Below are positions 11,372 through 23,743 of a stretch of 64,000 nucleotides of DNA, piece by piece. Within the stretch, counting starts at the first letter, position 1; every line of letters starts with the position of its first letter. The DNA is from Euryodendron excelsum. Its lineage: Eukaryota > Streptophyta > Magnoliopsida > Ericales > Pentaphylacaceae. The notes beneath the pieces are model-generated. The model made no database searches. It saw nothing but the letters and a program-made list of their open reading frames with translations, and was not told where the DNA came from. The translations under genes were made by a program, and so were the position numbers. The stretch spans positions 34,077,318 through 34,141,317 of the forward strand of contig CM065379.1 of the NCBI GenBank assembly GCA_033060915.1, read 5' to 3'.

Positions 11372-13792
11372 TGTCACACCCCGAACCCAATTGGACATTA
11401 ATTATGTCACATTAGGTGAGGCGTAATCGCACAGGTTATCGTACCTGCGAACGACACCTCAACACATACTCGAAAATAAAAGAACACAACGGAATATAAT
11501 AGATAAACAATACAATGAGAAAAATATAATAAACTTTCCAAAGGAAATCATAAATCATAGATACATTACCACTGGAAAATAATCAACATCTTTTCACAAA
11601 ATTCTCTACCATTGTAACAAGTTAAAATATAACATCAAAACCCAACGTCTCATATAAAATACAACCATGAAACTGAAAGTAAGACAATGGAGCTCTCCCA
11701 AGTCTCGAGAGTCGACATCCTGACATCAATATAATTGCCACCACGGCAAGGACCAAGACTACAGTGAACTAAATCGTCATTTCCAAGTTACCTGTCAAAA
11801 CAGTCTATGTGGGTATGAGTTAATTGTCAACGTGCTCACGATAGATAATCAAACTCATAAAGAATGATAATAAGCACCCATAATGCACACAGGTAGAAAA
11901 TGCTTAATATATATATCATGAATGTCTTAAAGCAATGCATGTTTCACCCACATGTGCGCGCAATTTTAGTTAACATTGGCTCAATATATCGATGGCGCGT
12001 TATTAAGGTATGCCCACCGTGGCACCCCTAGGCTAGTCCACCGTGACTAAGCCTTGGTTAACCCACTGTGGTTAACTCTCTCTAGTGTAATGCAAGGCAT
12101 ATCATATGAATGGTATGCAATGCCACCATATATATAGAATCATCAATGTCCCTATAGAATTTCTCATATATATAAATACAAATTTCACCTCATATATGAA
12201 CACGTTCAATACCTCATATGCATTCACCACCACTATACATATATAAAACAAACAATGCATTCAACATAAATAAGATTATCACAAAATCTCACCTGTTATC
12301 GCACACACACTACGTCAAAGATTACTTCTTGGTTGACGTTGAAGGATCTTGCTCTCTGTTAGCTCCTATTACCATAACCGTATTAGTTTAGGAAACTCAA
12401 TGTATACTTCAATAATCATCAATGTAATGTATATACTCTAAACAAATTATAGCACTGAAATTATGCATTAGAACTACCGTATGCTAATCTCAATTAAATG
12501 CCCAATGTAAAGCTAGAGTTGAAAAATATCAAAATACACTAAGTCCTCTAATCTGCCAAAACTGACACAGGCCTCATAATCTGGACATAACTTCATGAGC
12601 TTATACCCAAAAATTCTAAAACTTTAGAAATACAAAATAGACATATCAAAGAGTATCCAGACCAAAATTTATATTTTTTGAACATGCCTAAGTATTCATT
12701 TGGTATTTTCTAAAACAGGGCAGTGCTGTAGAAACTCGAATTCAGTAGCAGATGGTCCATCTTTGATAAATTAATAATATAGGTAAACAACATCTAAATA
12801 GCTTGAAATTTGGCATAGATTATCATCAACCTTGCTACTAGATACAATAAAAATGTCATAATTTTTGGGTTATTCTAACTTAGTCGAATGCTCTGTCAAA
12901 CTAGAGGTTACAAATCTGGGTAGATCTAGGCATCAAAAATCTTCAGAGACAGTCCCATTTCAAAAATTCACCATAATTCAAAATTACAACATTTTTAAGC
13001 GAATCCAAAGCCTAAATGATCCTCATAACTCTAACTTACAGTGTTCAAAAATTCAGCCCCAAATAAAATTTTTAACTAGGTCGAAATGTCTCCAAACAGT
13101 AGCCTTTTCATAGAGAATACTCTGTTATGGCTGTCATGGGTGATTCTAAGTTGTTACCATGGAAGATCTCACCTCCATCCTCCTCCTTCCATGGCATGAC
13201 TCATACAACATACAATAATTAGAGAAAACAAGATGAAACAAGAATGATACTCACCTTAGAAGAGAAAAACAAAGTGTAAGAAAGCTTCCTTAGATTTTTC
13301 GCCTTTTTTCTTCTTCTTCCTCTTTTCCACCGATTGTTCCCTCTCTCTCCAAGCTTCTCTCTCTCTCTATAACTCTATCTCTCTCTCTCTCTCTCTCTCT
13401 ATAATGGCAGGTATCTTTCCTCTCTTGTTTCTCCCGTCATGCTAGGCCACTCACCCCCCACCATTCTTGTTTTTTCCTTGCTTTTTCTTTCGTTTCTTTC
13501 TTTATTTGCCTCCTTGTCCCCTCTTGTCATCATTCTCTCTTTCTCTCTACCGACACCCTCCCCTCCTCTTACTACAATAATATATCTCACCTCCTTAGAT
13601 ATCTTATACACCCACTCACTAATGACTCACCACTCAACTCACCATCTAACTTATCACTGATGAAATGACACAAGTGACATACACAATTTATAATTAACCA
13701 TGCAATAAATGTAACTTAAATTAAATAAACTAATTTAACTAGTTTAATATGCAATTCAACTAATCATGAAAATATGAGATTAGGGTTTCACA
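11372..13792 (-). mobile_element. Solo LTR of another gypsy-type family, nested in D
   Basis: This 2421-bp unit has TG...CA ends and a perfect 5-bp target duplication, CTAGC at 11367-11371 and 13793-13797. On the minus strand it begins TGTGAAACCCTAATC and ends GTTCGGGGTGTGACA, the usual direction for such plant LTRs. In that direction a TATAGAGAGAG stretch near 13402 is followed by a GA-rich leader and an AAGGTGAGTAT splice-donor-like motif near 13255. There is no internal domain, so it is a solo LTR. Orientation is inferred. Small modules around CCACCGTGG repeat near 12017-12075. Confidence 0.75.
13361..13400. repeat. CT-rich microsatellite in the solo LTR
   Basis: (CT)n run broken by a few ATAA steps. 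On the transcribed minus strand it would be a GA-rich leader just downstream of the TATA-like site. Confidence 0.85.
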
Positions 13793-13829
13793 CTAGCAGC
13801 TTCCTAAGATCAGGCAGTCTCTAGAATAA

Positions 13830-13970
13830 TCGCGACCCGTAAGAGTGACGAAAATACTCGCAAACATCGTAACCGTCAGAGTGGTGGAAACACTCGTAAA
13901 TAGGTTGATATAGGGAATTGCCAACAAACCCCTATATTATAGGACCGCCGTCAGAGTGATGGAAACACTC
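13830..13970 (+). repeat. Diverged 29-bp hairpin units of long LTR D
   Basis: At least three units of the GAGTR...YACTC type occur (around GAGTGACGAAAATACTC, GAGTGGTGGAAACACTC and GAGTGATGGAAACACTC). They correspond to the arrays in copies A, B and C. Two have perfect GAGTG/CACTC arms. The first has GAGTG/TACTC, which in RNA still pairs through G-U. Confidence 0.6.
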
Positions 13971-14759
13971 AAAACCTAGGTCAATACCAGTGCCTACTAA
14001 CCCACTCCGGTGAAAAATGACTATACTGCCTTTAGGGCCATTTTTGGCACGTTTCTTGAGAAAGTACCTAAGTCCTCAAAATGATAAGTCCACCCTTCCA
14101 AGATTGTCTTAATGACAATCTGGCATGATTAGGTGCCTTCTAGTTGGTTTTCAGGCCAATTTCGAAACCTTCCGGTCAAGATGACCATTTTGCCCCTAGG
14201 CATTCGAGCGCCCCGAGAACCACATCGGCTCTGGGTATCAAACCAGAAATCTCCTGAGAATGCTTCTTATAGTATTACTGACCTTCTATTATTTTTTCGG
14301 ATCATTCTGAGTCAGTTCTGACAAACCTAGTACAAATTGACCGTTTCTCCCCTGATAGGCCGGTCGCCTTTTTCGACCACACCGGCTTTGGGTATCAAAC
14401 CGATAAGCTCCTAGAGCATTCTAAGTAATGTTTCTAGGTCTCGAGTCTTCTTCTGGGATATTCCGAGTCCATCCCAGTAGTTTTCCAGCCCGATTGACTG
14501 TTTTGCCCTTAATAGCTCGGTCAATCCCTCCGTCGCATCTTGACATCATTCTTCAAGTTTACTACCCCCGAGACACTGTTCTAAGGGTTTTTGTCCCTTT
14601 TTGGCTTTTTGGGACATTTCTGGCCCCTTCAAATCATTTTCGGACCTTCCAAAGTCACTCTTAGTGAAGCCAAACTAAAAATGACATGGTAGTCACTAGT
14701 ACAGGCGCCCAAATCTTTTGAAGATATGTTACTTGTCAATCTTAAACATTTCCTAATTA

Positions 14760-14857
14760 GTGGCGTTAAGCCAAAAAATGGCCTGGCGCCACTGCAATGT
14801 GATTTTTTTCCTAGCGCCACTATAACAGGTGCCAGGTCATTTCTCTGTTTATAAATA
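14760..14857 (+). promoter_or_regulatory. Core promoter of long LTR D: GGCGCC boxes and TATA
   Basis: Several GGCGCCA or GCGCCACT boxes lie just upstream of TTTATAAATA at 14848-14857. The TATA motif and the following CAGAGCCTC are the same in copies A, B and C. Transcription would start about 25-35 bp further on; this is inferred from TATA position only. Confidence 0.6.
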
Positions 14858-14929
14858 CAGAGCCTCTTCTACCATGAAAAGGGTCTGAAAACTCAGTATA
14901 AAAGCTCTCCTCTTTGATACACAGAGCTC

Positions 14930-15190
14930 GTAACCTCCCTAAACCCTAGTTTTCTTTAGGTTTTCCAAAACCCTAGCCTCTATACACAAACCCTAACTCC
15001 TATACACTCACATACACCCTTATACACTTCTATACTAGCCTCCAAAGCCTCCATTGAAGACTTGAAGTACTGCAACTTCGAAGCTCCCAAAGATCAGCAC
15101 AAACTCTTGAAGATCAAGGTGAAGACCAAAGCAAATCAAGAAGAACAAAGCGCAAAAAGCAAAGCAAATAAAGAAGATACAAGGTAGGCT
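14930..15190 (+). promoter_or_regulatory. Telobox leader and putative splice donor of long LTR D
   Basis: Downstream of the TATA box the sequence has at least three AAACCCTA telobox repeats (about 14939-14992), then TATACAC repeats, then an A-rich stretch ending ACAAGGTAGGC at 15179-15189, a match to a plant 5' splice site. The same order occurs in copies A, B and C. The motifs are visible; a regulatory role is inferred. Confidence 0.5.
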
Positions 15191-15469
15191 TTCTATTTAC
15201 GTTTACGCAATTTTTTCCTCTTTCTTCTCTCTCCGAACCCACTGAGATTTTCTTTTATTTTAATCCCCTATCTTTTTCTCTCCTTTTGTTGCATGCTTGA
15301 AACAAGGGACTTTTAAATCCATGTGTAGGATTAGGCTATTGGAAGTCACCATGTTGGGGGCTTTCTCTTAGTCTAACAGGAGATCACGTGAGTTCGGCCC
15401 CCTTGATTATGTGGTGAAGCCTTTAACCTTGTATCTTCACAAGCCTAACTTGCATTGTGCATATCATGA

Positions 15470-17470
15470 TCATGCATCTCTCCAAAATTCGTTTTTTAAA
15501 CTTGTTTTCAAAACTTGCATCAAAACCGTTTTCAAAACTTGCATTAAAATTTTTTTCTTCAAAACTTATTTTAAAATCACAATCCTAAGGTGACTCTAGC
15601 CTTTCCATAGTTAGGGTTGCTTTAGGAAAGTGTTACATTTAAAGTGAACAATATGGTCCATATTTTTAAATCATTGTTGTTTTCAAACCACAATCCTAGA
15701 ATGGTTCTAATCTTTTTATGGTTAGAATCGTTTTAGGAAAATGTGATATTTTTAGAGGCTTGCAAAAGTTCATATTTTATCCCTTTCCAAATTACTTTTC
15801 AAACTTACTTTTCAAAACCTCTTTTTAAAATCTTCTTCAAAATCTCTTTTCCAACGTACTTTCTAATAACTCTCTTTAATCCCCTTTCCAAAATTACTTT
15901 CTAAAAACTCTCTTCAAAAAATCTATTTTCTAAAACTTCTTTTTAAACCCCATTCCAAAAACTCTCTCTTCAAAATTTACTTTCTAAAAACACTCCCTAA
16001 GTTTCTTTCCTAAAATCTCCTTCCCAAAAACTCTTTCCACAAATCTCTTTCCATAAACTCTCTTTTTAAACTCACTTTCTAAAAACTGTTTTCTAAGATT
16101 TCCTTATAAAAATCTCTTTTTTAAAACACTCACTTTCCAAAAATCTCTTTTCTTAGAGTCCAAGTTAAACCCCAGAGCCAATGATTAGAAAATCTTAATT
16201 TTCTTTCCTAAAACATGATTTTTTTTTAATCTTGCCTCAAACTTTAGGTTTCCATATGCCATTTTCTACACCAAAATTATATATTTTCAAAACTTATTTT
16301 CTATCCCAAAATTTAGGATTTATAAAACTTCACCTTCCAATTTCATACCAAATTCAATCTTCCCTTTAGGAAACCAAATCCAATCTCCCATTTAGGAAAC
16401 TAGATCCAATCCTCCCTTTTTGGAAATAAAATCAAATCATCTATTTTTTAGAAACAAAATCCAAATCTTTTATAATTCAAATCCTTTCTAATCTTATATA
16501 TTCCTAAACCTTAAGTTTCCAAAACTTAAACTTTCAAATCTTTTATAATCTTAATCTTTCCTAATTCCAACTTTTCTTAATTCCAACCTTTCTAAATTTC
16601 AAATCTTTCTAAATTTAAAAATTTCTTAAGTTAAAACTTTCTAAATTCTAAACTTTCCAAACTCCAAATCTTTCTTTAACTAAACTTTTCCTAATTCAAA
16701 CTCTTTCTAAAAATCAACTCTTTCTTAAAAACAAAACTTTCCAATTTTAATTCTTTCCTAATTCGAAACTTCCCTAATTTGAAACTTTCCTAAAACGAAA
16801 CCTTTCCTATTTCAAATTCTTCCTTAATTCAAACTTTCCTAAATTGAAACTTTTCCAAAATGAAACTTTCCTAAAACAGGATTTTCCTAATTCAAACCTT
16901 TCCTAAATCCGAATTCCTTAATCTTCTAAGTCCAACGTTTGAGTCAAATCTTTTTTAAACCTCAAGTCTTTCTTAAATCTCATCTTTCCTAAGTCTAGGT
17001 TTCCCAAAACTCTATCTTTCCAAATCTAGTCCATGTTCTCTTCCAAGGGTCAAATCCTCTTTCAAGTTCAATTCTAGGTCTGAGTTCAATCCTAATTTCC
17101 TAATCTTTCAATCCAAATTCCAACTCAATCTCTTTTTTCAAATCAAAACCTTCTATTTTTAATCAGACTCTTGTCCGAACTACGACTGACCTGATTACTC
17201 AAAAGGGATACATTGACAACCCTCATGGGTGCTATCATAACTCTTTTCAAATCTCTAACTCCATAACTTTCTTCAAATCTCTAATTCTACAATCTTCTTC
17301 AAGTTTCCAATTCCATAATCTCTTTCAAGTTTCTAATCCTAAAATCTATTTTCAAATCTCTATTTTTCAATTTCTAGAAACTCTTTTTTCAAAATTCAAC
17401 TATTCTTTTCAAATCTTGTTCAAATCAAATCAAGTTCTTTTCAAATCTATTTTTAAACTCTCTTTTCTTG
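15470..17470 (+). repeat. G-depleted low-complexity tract of long LTR D
   Basis: About 2 kb of degenerate CTTTCCTAAATTCAAAAC-like short units. The plus strand is almost free of G for hundreds of bases (for example 16561-16620). All long-LTR copies have this tract at the same place, so it belongs to the LTR and is not an independent microsatellite. Confidence 0.75.
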
Positions 17471-18001
17471 CACTTGCATATCATGCATCATTATTTTAAA
17501 CATTCTTTTCTAAATTGGATCGTTTTGGACATATATTAATTGAAGACTTCAATGGGTGAGTCTAGGGTGAATAGACATGTAGGTACCGCAAGGGCGGGGG
17601 AGGGTGGTGGCTTAGTGTGTCTTCCCTACACGTAACCAACCTCCGAATCTAGAATCACTGTTTTCAAAGACTAAAATGGAGTTATTTTTTTAAAAAAGGG
17701 CTTAAATATTTTCTAAAGGCTGCCAAACAACTTGTTTTCTTAAAAATCCTTTCTTGAGGAAGTATTTTCAAAAACCCTAAGTGTAGTATTCAGATTACGC
17801 TTAGTTTTTAGGTGACCTAACTTACCTTAATCAAGTTAGGTGGCGACTCCAAATGTTTTCCAAAAGCCCTTTATTCCAATTAATTTTCAATTCAAACCTA
17901 GTCGCACTCATTCTTCTAGGAGGATGAGTTCTAACGAATGAGTACAGTATTTTTTCGGCTTGTGTGTGTATTCCTTAAGTGCGAAAAATTTAGGCGCGAC
18001 A
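17163..18001 (+). other. Conserved 3' block of long LTR D
   Basis: The block holds a CGAACTACGACTGACCTGAT motif, a GGGATACATTGACAACC segment, and an inverted pair ACCTAACTT / AAGTTAGGT at about 17817-17842 followed by GGCGACTCC. It ends GGCGCGACA. The same order is found in A, B and C, and these are the best conserved parts of the LTR. Confidence 0.6.
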
Positions 18002-19712
18002 GGTGTCTCGTGAGGTTTTCTAGAGATGATACTCATAAACATCAAAATGGACATGCAACTGAGGATTATGAGGATAAAGCATAACATGTATCAAAAGACA
18101 AACATGTTCTTCCTACTCTTTAATATACAAGTAAGATAATATCTTAGAATAACATATGAGAGGTTTTTGTGTGTGTGTGATCGTTATATGATAAGAAAAG
18201 TATTACAATATAAAAACACGGGTACATCCTTTAAGTTTGATTCAATCTCACTGGATATTCTCTCAGAAGTAAGAAAGAACATAGGCATCTCATACAGATT
18301 GTCCTTACAAAAGAGTAAATGTAATGTAAAATCAAAAGAGATAACCATAAAGAAATGACCTGTGAATATATAAAGTGAGAGACGACTTGATATAGTTCCA
18401 TGAAAGAATTCTTATTGTTAAAATCACACCAGCAATTGATAAGTGAATTATATAAGCAGTGAATAAACAAGCAATGTACACCTCAAATCCTTGAGGACTT
18501 TGTTCAGGTTGTAACTTGGCCATGAGGTTTTAAGGTAGAGAGAAATAAAGGATAAAAGGTTTAAACATGTGTGATCAAGGCTTAAATTGATCAATGAATA
18601 CAAAGTTTTAATTTTTCAATTTCAATTGATTTTTTTTTAACAGACAACCTCTTCTTCTACTTCTTCTTTTTTGTTTTTTTCTACTCCCCTATTTTGTTTG
18701 TTTGGTTTTTTTTTTCTTTCTTCCATTGCTAATTACTTTTTCTTTCTTTTTGTAAATAAAACACCTCATTTCTGAATTCAACTTGCACAAGTGAAGATAC
18801 TTATATTTTTTTTAAGGATGCAAGTTTAGCAATGATATCTGTAGCAAGAGACGAAGAAATAGGTTTAAAGATGGTTCAAGGAAAATTATGTGAAGAAAGA
18901 AATCTGTGGCTCAAAAGATCAAATATTAACTCAATTCATTTTTGAAAGTGCACAATAGCTCAAAATTCTGAGAATTTAACATATTCAATTACCATAGCAA
19001 TTTAAATAATTAAGTCAAATGCAAGTATAATGGAGATATTGAATGAGTGATGTAGAAAAATTTTATCAGGAGTAGATGTAAACACTCCAAAAGGCATGAT
19101 TGGCTTTAAAGCTCACTTGATAAATAATCTCCACTTTTGTAATGATGAAACTATATAATATGTAAAAATACTAAACTTATCATGATATGATAATCAGTGA
19201 TATAAAATATCCTCTTTTTATGCGTTAAGATAAAATCTTGCAATTGTATTAAAAAGAAAAGATAAAACAAAAATTGTGTTAAGGTGAATAAAAACATGTG
19301 TTAGACAAGTTCTCAAAATCTATCTTTGTATTTCACATTAAACTATACAAAATTACAAAAGATACGCAAACTTCATTTTTTTTAAAATATATATTACAAA
19401 TGCATTAAGAGGGTCAAAGCGTATGCACCTCAGCCTCGTGAATGATGATTTTCTTATTAGTTGTTTTTTTATTAATTAAAATATACAAAACATCAGTAAA
19501 ATAACAGTTAGTCATATTTATAGATAAACAAAAGCACAGAAAATAAACACTCACAATCTAACACACCCTAAGAGGAATAATTAAAGTCGAGTTAGACTTT
19601 TGACATCAAAATCAAGATAGTCTACCGTTCTTGTGATTTCAAAGCATCTCAATGGCTCAACATCTACTCGCTCTTTAATAATATCTAGGTAAACCATTTA
19701 ATTATGTACATT
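18002..19712 (-). mobile_element. Athila-R 3' non-coding internal region, continued
   Basis: The minus strand just left of the D insertion reads CCTCACGAGACACC, matching Athila-F at 31468-31482. Further in, a block around TTCTTTCATGGAACTAT matches Athila-F near 31071-31087, with weaker matches between. It is therefore the 3' untranslated part of the reverse Athila element, interrupted by D at its left end. At 19713 it is cut by Athila-F. Its rightmost 700 bp could not be aligned by eye. No coding region is seen. Confidence 0.6.
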
Positions 19713-21240
19713 AGTGATTGTACATTAAAAGTGCAATTATTGATCTCTAATGTGCCTTTGTTAGGCTTAGAGTAGATGTAATATTATATTATTTGTGTGT
19801 TGTGAATAAACTCGAATTGATTGTCTTTTCAAGTATTTAAAACTAAGGGAGTTGATTTGGAGTCAAAGAAGTAATCTGGTTTACGGACATGGCTTGTCGC
19901 GTTGTCGGGGGTTTCAGGAAATGTGCAAGTTTTCACTTGTAACTCAAAATGGGATGAATAATATGCCATTAGAAAACTCTCTTCAAGTTACACATGTTTG
20001 TGTCTAATGAGTGTCACCGAACTTTGACTCCAAGAGCCTTAAACAAGTCGAAACCAAAAAAAGTGAAAAAAGGCCTCTAGGGTTCAAACACCCCTTATGC
20101 CGTTCGAACGGCAAGAGGCAAAAGAAGAGGAAAAAAAAGGCTAGCGTTTGAATGCCAAAACTCAGCATTCGAATGGCCAATGAGCTTGCAAAACCAAATT
20201 AGCCTGGCATTCAAACGCTGGTTCTTGGAGTTTGAATGGTGAAGAAAATTCATCATAGGCGTTCGAACGCACGTTTTGCCATTCAAACGCTAAGGTAAAA
20301 TTCTGACAATTTCTAGGGTTTGGACTGCAATCCTTATAAATACCAACTTATTTTATGTTCGAAGGGGCCAGCCGAGGATAACCATTGTAGAGGGTTTTAT
20401 AGTTTTACACTATAATAACTTAGATTTATTAGGTTGTTGTTTATTTGTAATCGGATTCACTTCAATAAAAGTTTTCTAAATTCCTTGCATTCTATTCAAG
20501 ATTTCTTTTGTTTCTTTGCATTAAATTGATATTTTCAGTGTTCATTAAATTATTTCCAAGTTTTTCATAGATGGAGATGAGAAGCTAAATCTTCCCATCT
20601 CAAGATTAATTTTGAAGATCAATTGATGGTCTTGGATGAACAAAGGGGGTGAGATTTTCTGTTTTAAAGTTCAATCTTCTATTTTTATCATTATTTTTCT
20701 TCTTCATTTTAGAAATCTTTGATAACTTGGATGTTTTATTATGTTCGGTAACATTTATGCATGAGTTTATATTCAATATATGTGCTGCACGAATCGATGA
20801 TATTTGTCCTTGAATCTAACAACCCAATTTATTCTAGTAGTTGAAGTGTTGAAAAACACTTGGTTTTTATTGCTAAATCTTTCGAATCCGAGACTCATGA
20901 TGTAGTCAAAGGATTTGAGTTATAAAATTACTTCCTTTGGAATTCCAAGAAACACAATTGGTTGAATCGATTGATCCCGAGACTTGTTCTCATTACTTTA
21001 TAATTAACCATTGTTCAAGTTATTTATTGGTGCTTGCTAGTTAGCTTAGATACTTAAAGATTTTCCAAAACAGTTAGAATTTTATTTTCTTTTAGAAGCA
21101 ATTTGTTTGAATTTTTGTGAGCGATTGAGAGGATTGTTCTAGTTCTTTCGGTCCTGCGTAAACTGCTCTTTATGGAAACGATCTCATACTATGAGTATAT
21201 ACTACTTTGCCATCCTACACTTGGGATTAGCTTAAGCACA
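19713..21240 (+). mobile_element. Athila-F 5' LTR
   Basis: It matches the split 3' LTR (31618-32508 plus 59399-60058) along its whole length, from GTGATTGTACATTAAAAGTG to TTAAGCACA. The expected TGTG start is decayed to AGTG here; the 3' copy keeps TGTGATT. It carries the TTCGAAC module cluster and a TATA box. Confidence 0.85.
20092..20343 (+). promoter_or_regulatory. Athila-F LTR promoter: TTCGAAC modules and TATA box
   Basis: About seven modules of the GCGTTCGAACGC type lie between 20092 and 20292 in both polarities, with variants such as GCATTCGAATGG and GCATTCAAACGC. The first, CCGTTCGAACGG, is a perfect palindrome. TTATAAATA follows at 20334-20342. The 3' LTR has the same arrangement at 31998-32258. 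Factor binding is inferred from repetition and position. Confidence 0.6.
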
Positions 21241-21260
21241 CGTTTGGTGCTAGTGAAGTT

Positions 21261-21280
21261 TTTGCCGTCTTTGCTAGGGA
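21261..21280 (+). other. Decayed primer-binding site of Athila-F
   Basis: Twenty bases after the LTR end the sequence TTTGCCGTCTTTGCTAGGGA resembles the tRNA-Asp-complementary site usual in Athila elements, but with substitutions. The assignment is tentative. Confidence 0.4.
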
Positions 21281-21831
21281 GCTTACTTTTAGATAAGTAA
21301 CCGCAAGAGGCGTGCTAGAACACAAATTTTAGTTAATGCAAAGTTCAGCAGATTATTGCACCATCAACCTACAACCATAGAAGAATCGTCGGCTAAGGCC
21401 ATGTGATAACTTCGTTCAATCATTTTTTTTTTGTGGTGTTAGAGTCTTAGGATTTTTACTTGATTTTCTTCTTTTTAAGGGTCTAGGCATATTGTAACTA
21501 GGAGGCGGAAAAGGCGATTAAGCTACGTGCTAAGCGTTTATTGGTAGTTTTGCCTTATATACGGAGATTGGAGGATTGGTTGGGTTGCTTTTAAATTTTT
21601 TGTGGGCAATGGAGTTGATATTTCTATAGAGATTAGAGGCTCAAAAGGACTTGACTTGATTTATGTGTGCATTGCATTTATATGTTCTTATTCTTTAGAG
21701 ATCACACCCATTGTTTTTGTAAAGTTGACCCTTTACGTAACCTCCCACCGGGTTATTTAACTCCATCACCTACTCGTTTGAATCCAACAGATTTACCTTG
21801 ATTTCTCTTGGTTGATTCACGACCTACACCT

Positions 21832-23240
21832 ATGGAAAATATTGATGATCCATTAGGATATGTCCCAGAAGGTGGAAACAATGGGCAAAACGGGCACAAT
21901 GGTCGAAACAATGGCCATGAAAGGGGAAGCAATGCTGGGGAAGTAGAAGTTCAAAACTATACTATGAGGGACTACATGATCTCTTTAAGGCAAACACATA
22001 CATTTGCCATAATACTTCCTGCACATCAAACCACTCTAAATCTTAAACCTGGAATGCTACAAGCCGTGCCCCAGTTTCATAACTTTGGTTCAAAGCATCC
22101 TTACACGCACATCAAAAACTTTGAGGATACATACTCCATTTTTGAAGACAACGCATGTCCTCATGAGGTCTTACTTTTAAAACTCTTCCCATTCAGTCTA
22201 AAGGACAAGGCCAAGACATGGTTTACTTCATTACGGCCTATGTCCATGCATTCGTAGAATACACTTCAAGGGGAGTTCTTGAAGAAGTTATTCCCTGAAA
22301 ATCTCACTGAGTCATTATGACGTGTTATCTCTCAATTTACACCAGTTAGTGGTGAGATTTTCTTCCAATGTTGGGAGAGGTTCAAGGACCTACTATTCAC
22401 ATGTCTACATCACGGTTTCCTAGAATGGCACATCATAAACACGTTCTATTATTCGTTGACTCCTCGATTGAAAATGTTTGTAGAATCCATGTATGAAGGA
22501 ACCTATCCAGAAAAAAACCCCACAGAGGCATACAATTACTTCGACTATCTAGCCAACTTGGCAAGAGATTAGGCTAGTACATGGACTCAAAATCACACAA
22601 ACAAACCCACTACCACACATATTAGAGTCAAACATCAATTAGGGAAAGTAGAAGGCCTACAAGCTAGAGTCATGTCACTCATGCGCAAATTGGAGGCTTT
22701 GAAAACTTCTAAGGCCACCACTTCCATACCGATTGAGACACCTTCACTATGCTTAGTTTGTGACATATTGGATCATAACACTGCATCATGCCCAGTTACA
22801 CTGGGGGTAAGGGAAGCACTTCATGGCCAAGTAAATGCGGTTGGTCAATTTCAAGGAGGAGTGGGAATAATCACTACTCCAATACTTATAACTCGAGTTG
22901 GAGGAATCACCCTAATTTTTAGTGAAAACAAGAGGGTCCTCAAAACCCTCAACCATTCCATTAACCCCCATAAGCCTTTCAACCACCACCACAAACTTTT
23001 CAAGGTCAATCAATGGCCTATTCCACACAACCGATACCACAACCGTACATACCTCATTAGGCATAATACCAACCTCCTCATAGGATAAATAATGAGGACA
23101 ACCAAGTGACCAACGATTTAAGAGTACTCACAACTAGGGTCACAAATCTGGAACAATCATAAGAGAAAACCAACACTATAGTTAAAGACATCCACAAGAT
23201 GCTGATGACTCAACTGACACAAGGGTAATTTTTTGCCAAA
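21832..23240 (+). pseudogene. Athila-F gag, broken
   Basis: Gag forms the virus-like particle that packages element RNA. The frame is open from an ATG at 21832 to a stop at 22255, and the same frame continues after that stop with further in-frame stops. The first 140 codons contain an asparagine/glycine-rich N-terminus and a retrotransposon gag core (KNFEDTYSIF near residue 100, LKLFPFSLKDKAKTWF near residue 125). The frame later gives a stretch ending in YNYFDYLANLARD (near 22520-22570). A zinc knuckle of the CX2CX4HX4C form (CLVCDILDHNTASC) is encoded near 22755-22800, for nucleic-acid binding. The core is typical of Athila gag. Nonsense codons near 22255, 22318 and 22570 make it non-functional. 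Confidence 0.8.
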
Positions 23241-23743
23241 ACCCAACCAAACCCTAAACATGCAAATTACTTTGACATTACACATGAATAGATTCAGGCC
23301 ATCACTACCCTTAAGAGAGGAAAATAACTAAATAAAATAATCACTCCTAAAGAAAACAACCAATGAAAAAAGGATGAGTCCATAGGGTTTAGACATGAGC
23401 AAGAGAGAGAAAAGAGTGAGAAAAATAATGAGAGTGAAGAAAAAGAAATTGAGAAATATTTTGAGCTTTCTAGAAAATCAATTGATGCATCTAAAGGTGT
23501 GGGCATTGAAGATTTGAAACATGCCCTGTTTCCTCTTAGATTGACTAAACCTAAGAAAGAGTCCTAAACTCTGAAATCTATGATATATTTAAATAGGTTT
23601 AAGTCAATATTCCTATCTTAGATGCCATCAAACAAATACCTTCCTATGCCAAGTTCTTGAAGGATTTGTATACTGTGAAAAGGAAGTTGCATGTAAAGGA
23701 GACGACAATGATGAATGAGAGCCAGAGTGCCATCCTTTAACGC

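Larger units (their letters stand above)
10865..18001 (+). mobile_element. Long LTR copy D (TGTAAGC family, Tat/Ogre-like), solo
   Basis: The element begins TGTAAGCACC and ends GGCGCGACA. It has no primer-binding site or coding region after it, so it is a solo LTR. The flank is GGTAC on the left and GGTGT on the right. The intact site in Athila-F (reverse of 31478-31482) reads GGTGT, so the target duplication was GGTGT with two transitions in the left copy. Without the nested solo LTR it is about 4.7 kb. Order inside: start block, diverged hairpin units, 29-bp hairpin units (13830-13970), a GACCATTTTGCCCC segment, GGCGCC boxes, TATA (14848), a telobox leader, a long G-poor tract, and a conserved terminal block. 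The Tat/Ogre lineage is inferred from LTR length and general layout, not from proteins. Confidence 0.8.

Noticed and set aside
15411..15593. Small open frames in the long LTRs with a shared HDPKLHCAYH-type translation
   Set aside because: They recur in A, B, C and D because the LTR sequence is shared. They sit in the non-coding leader and break in different ways between copies.
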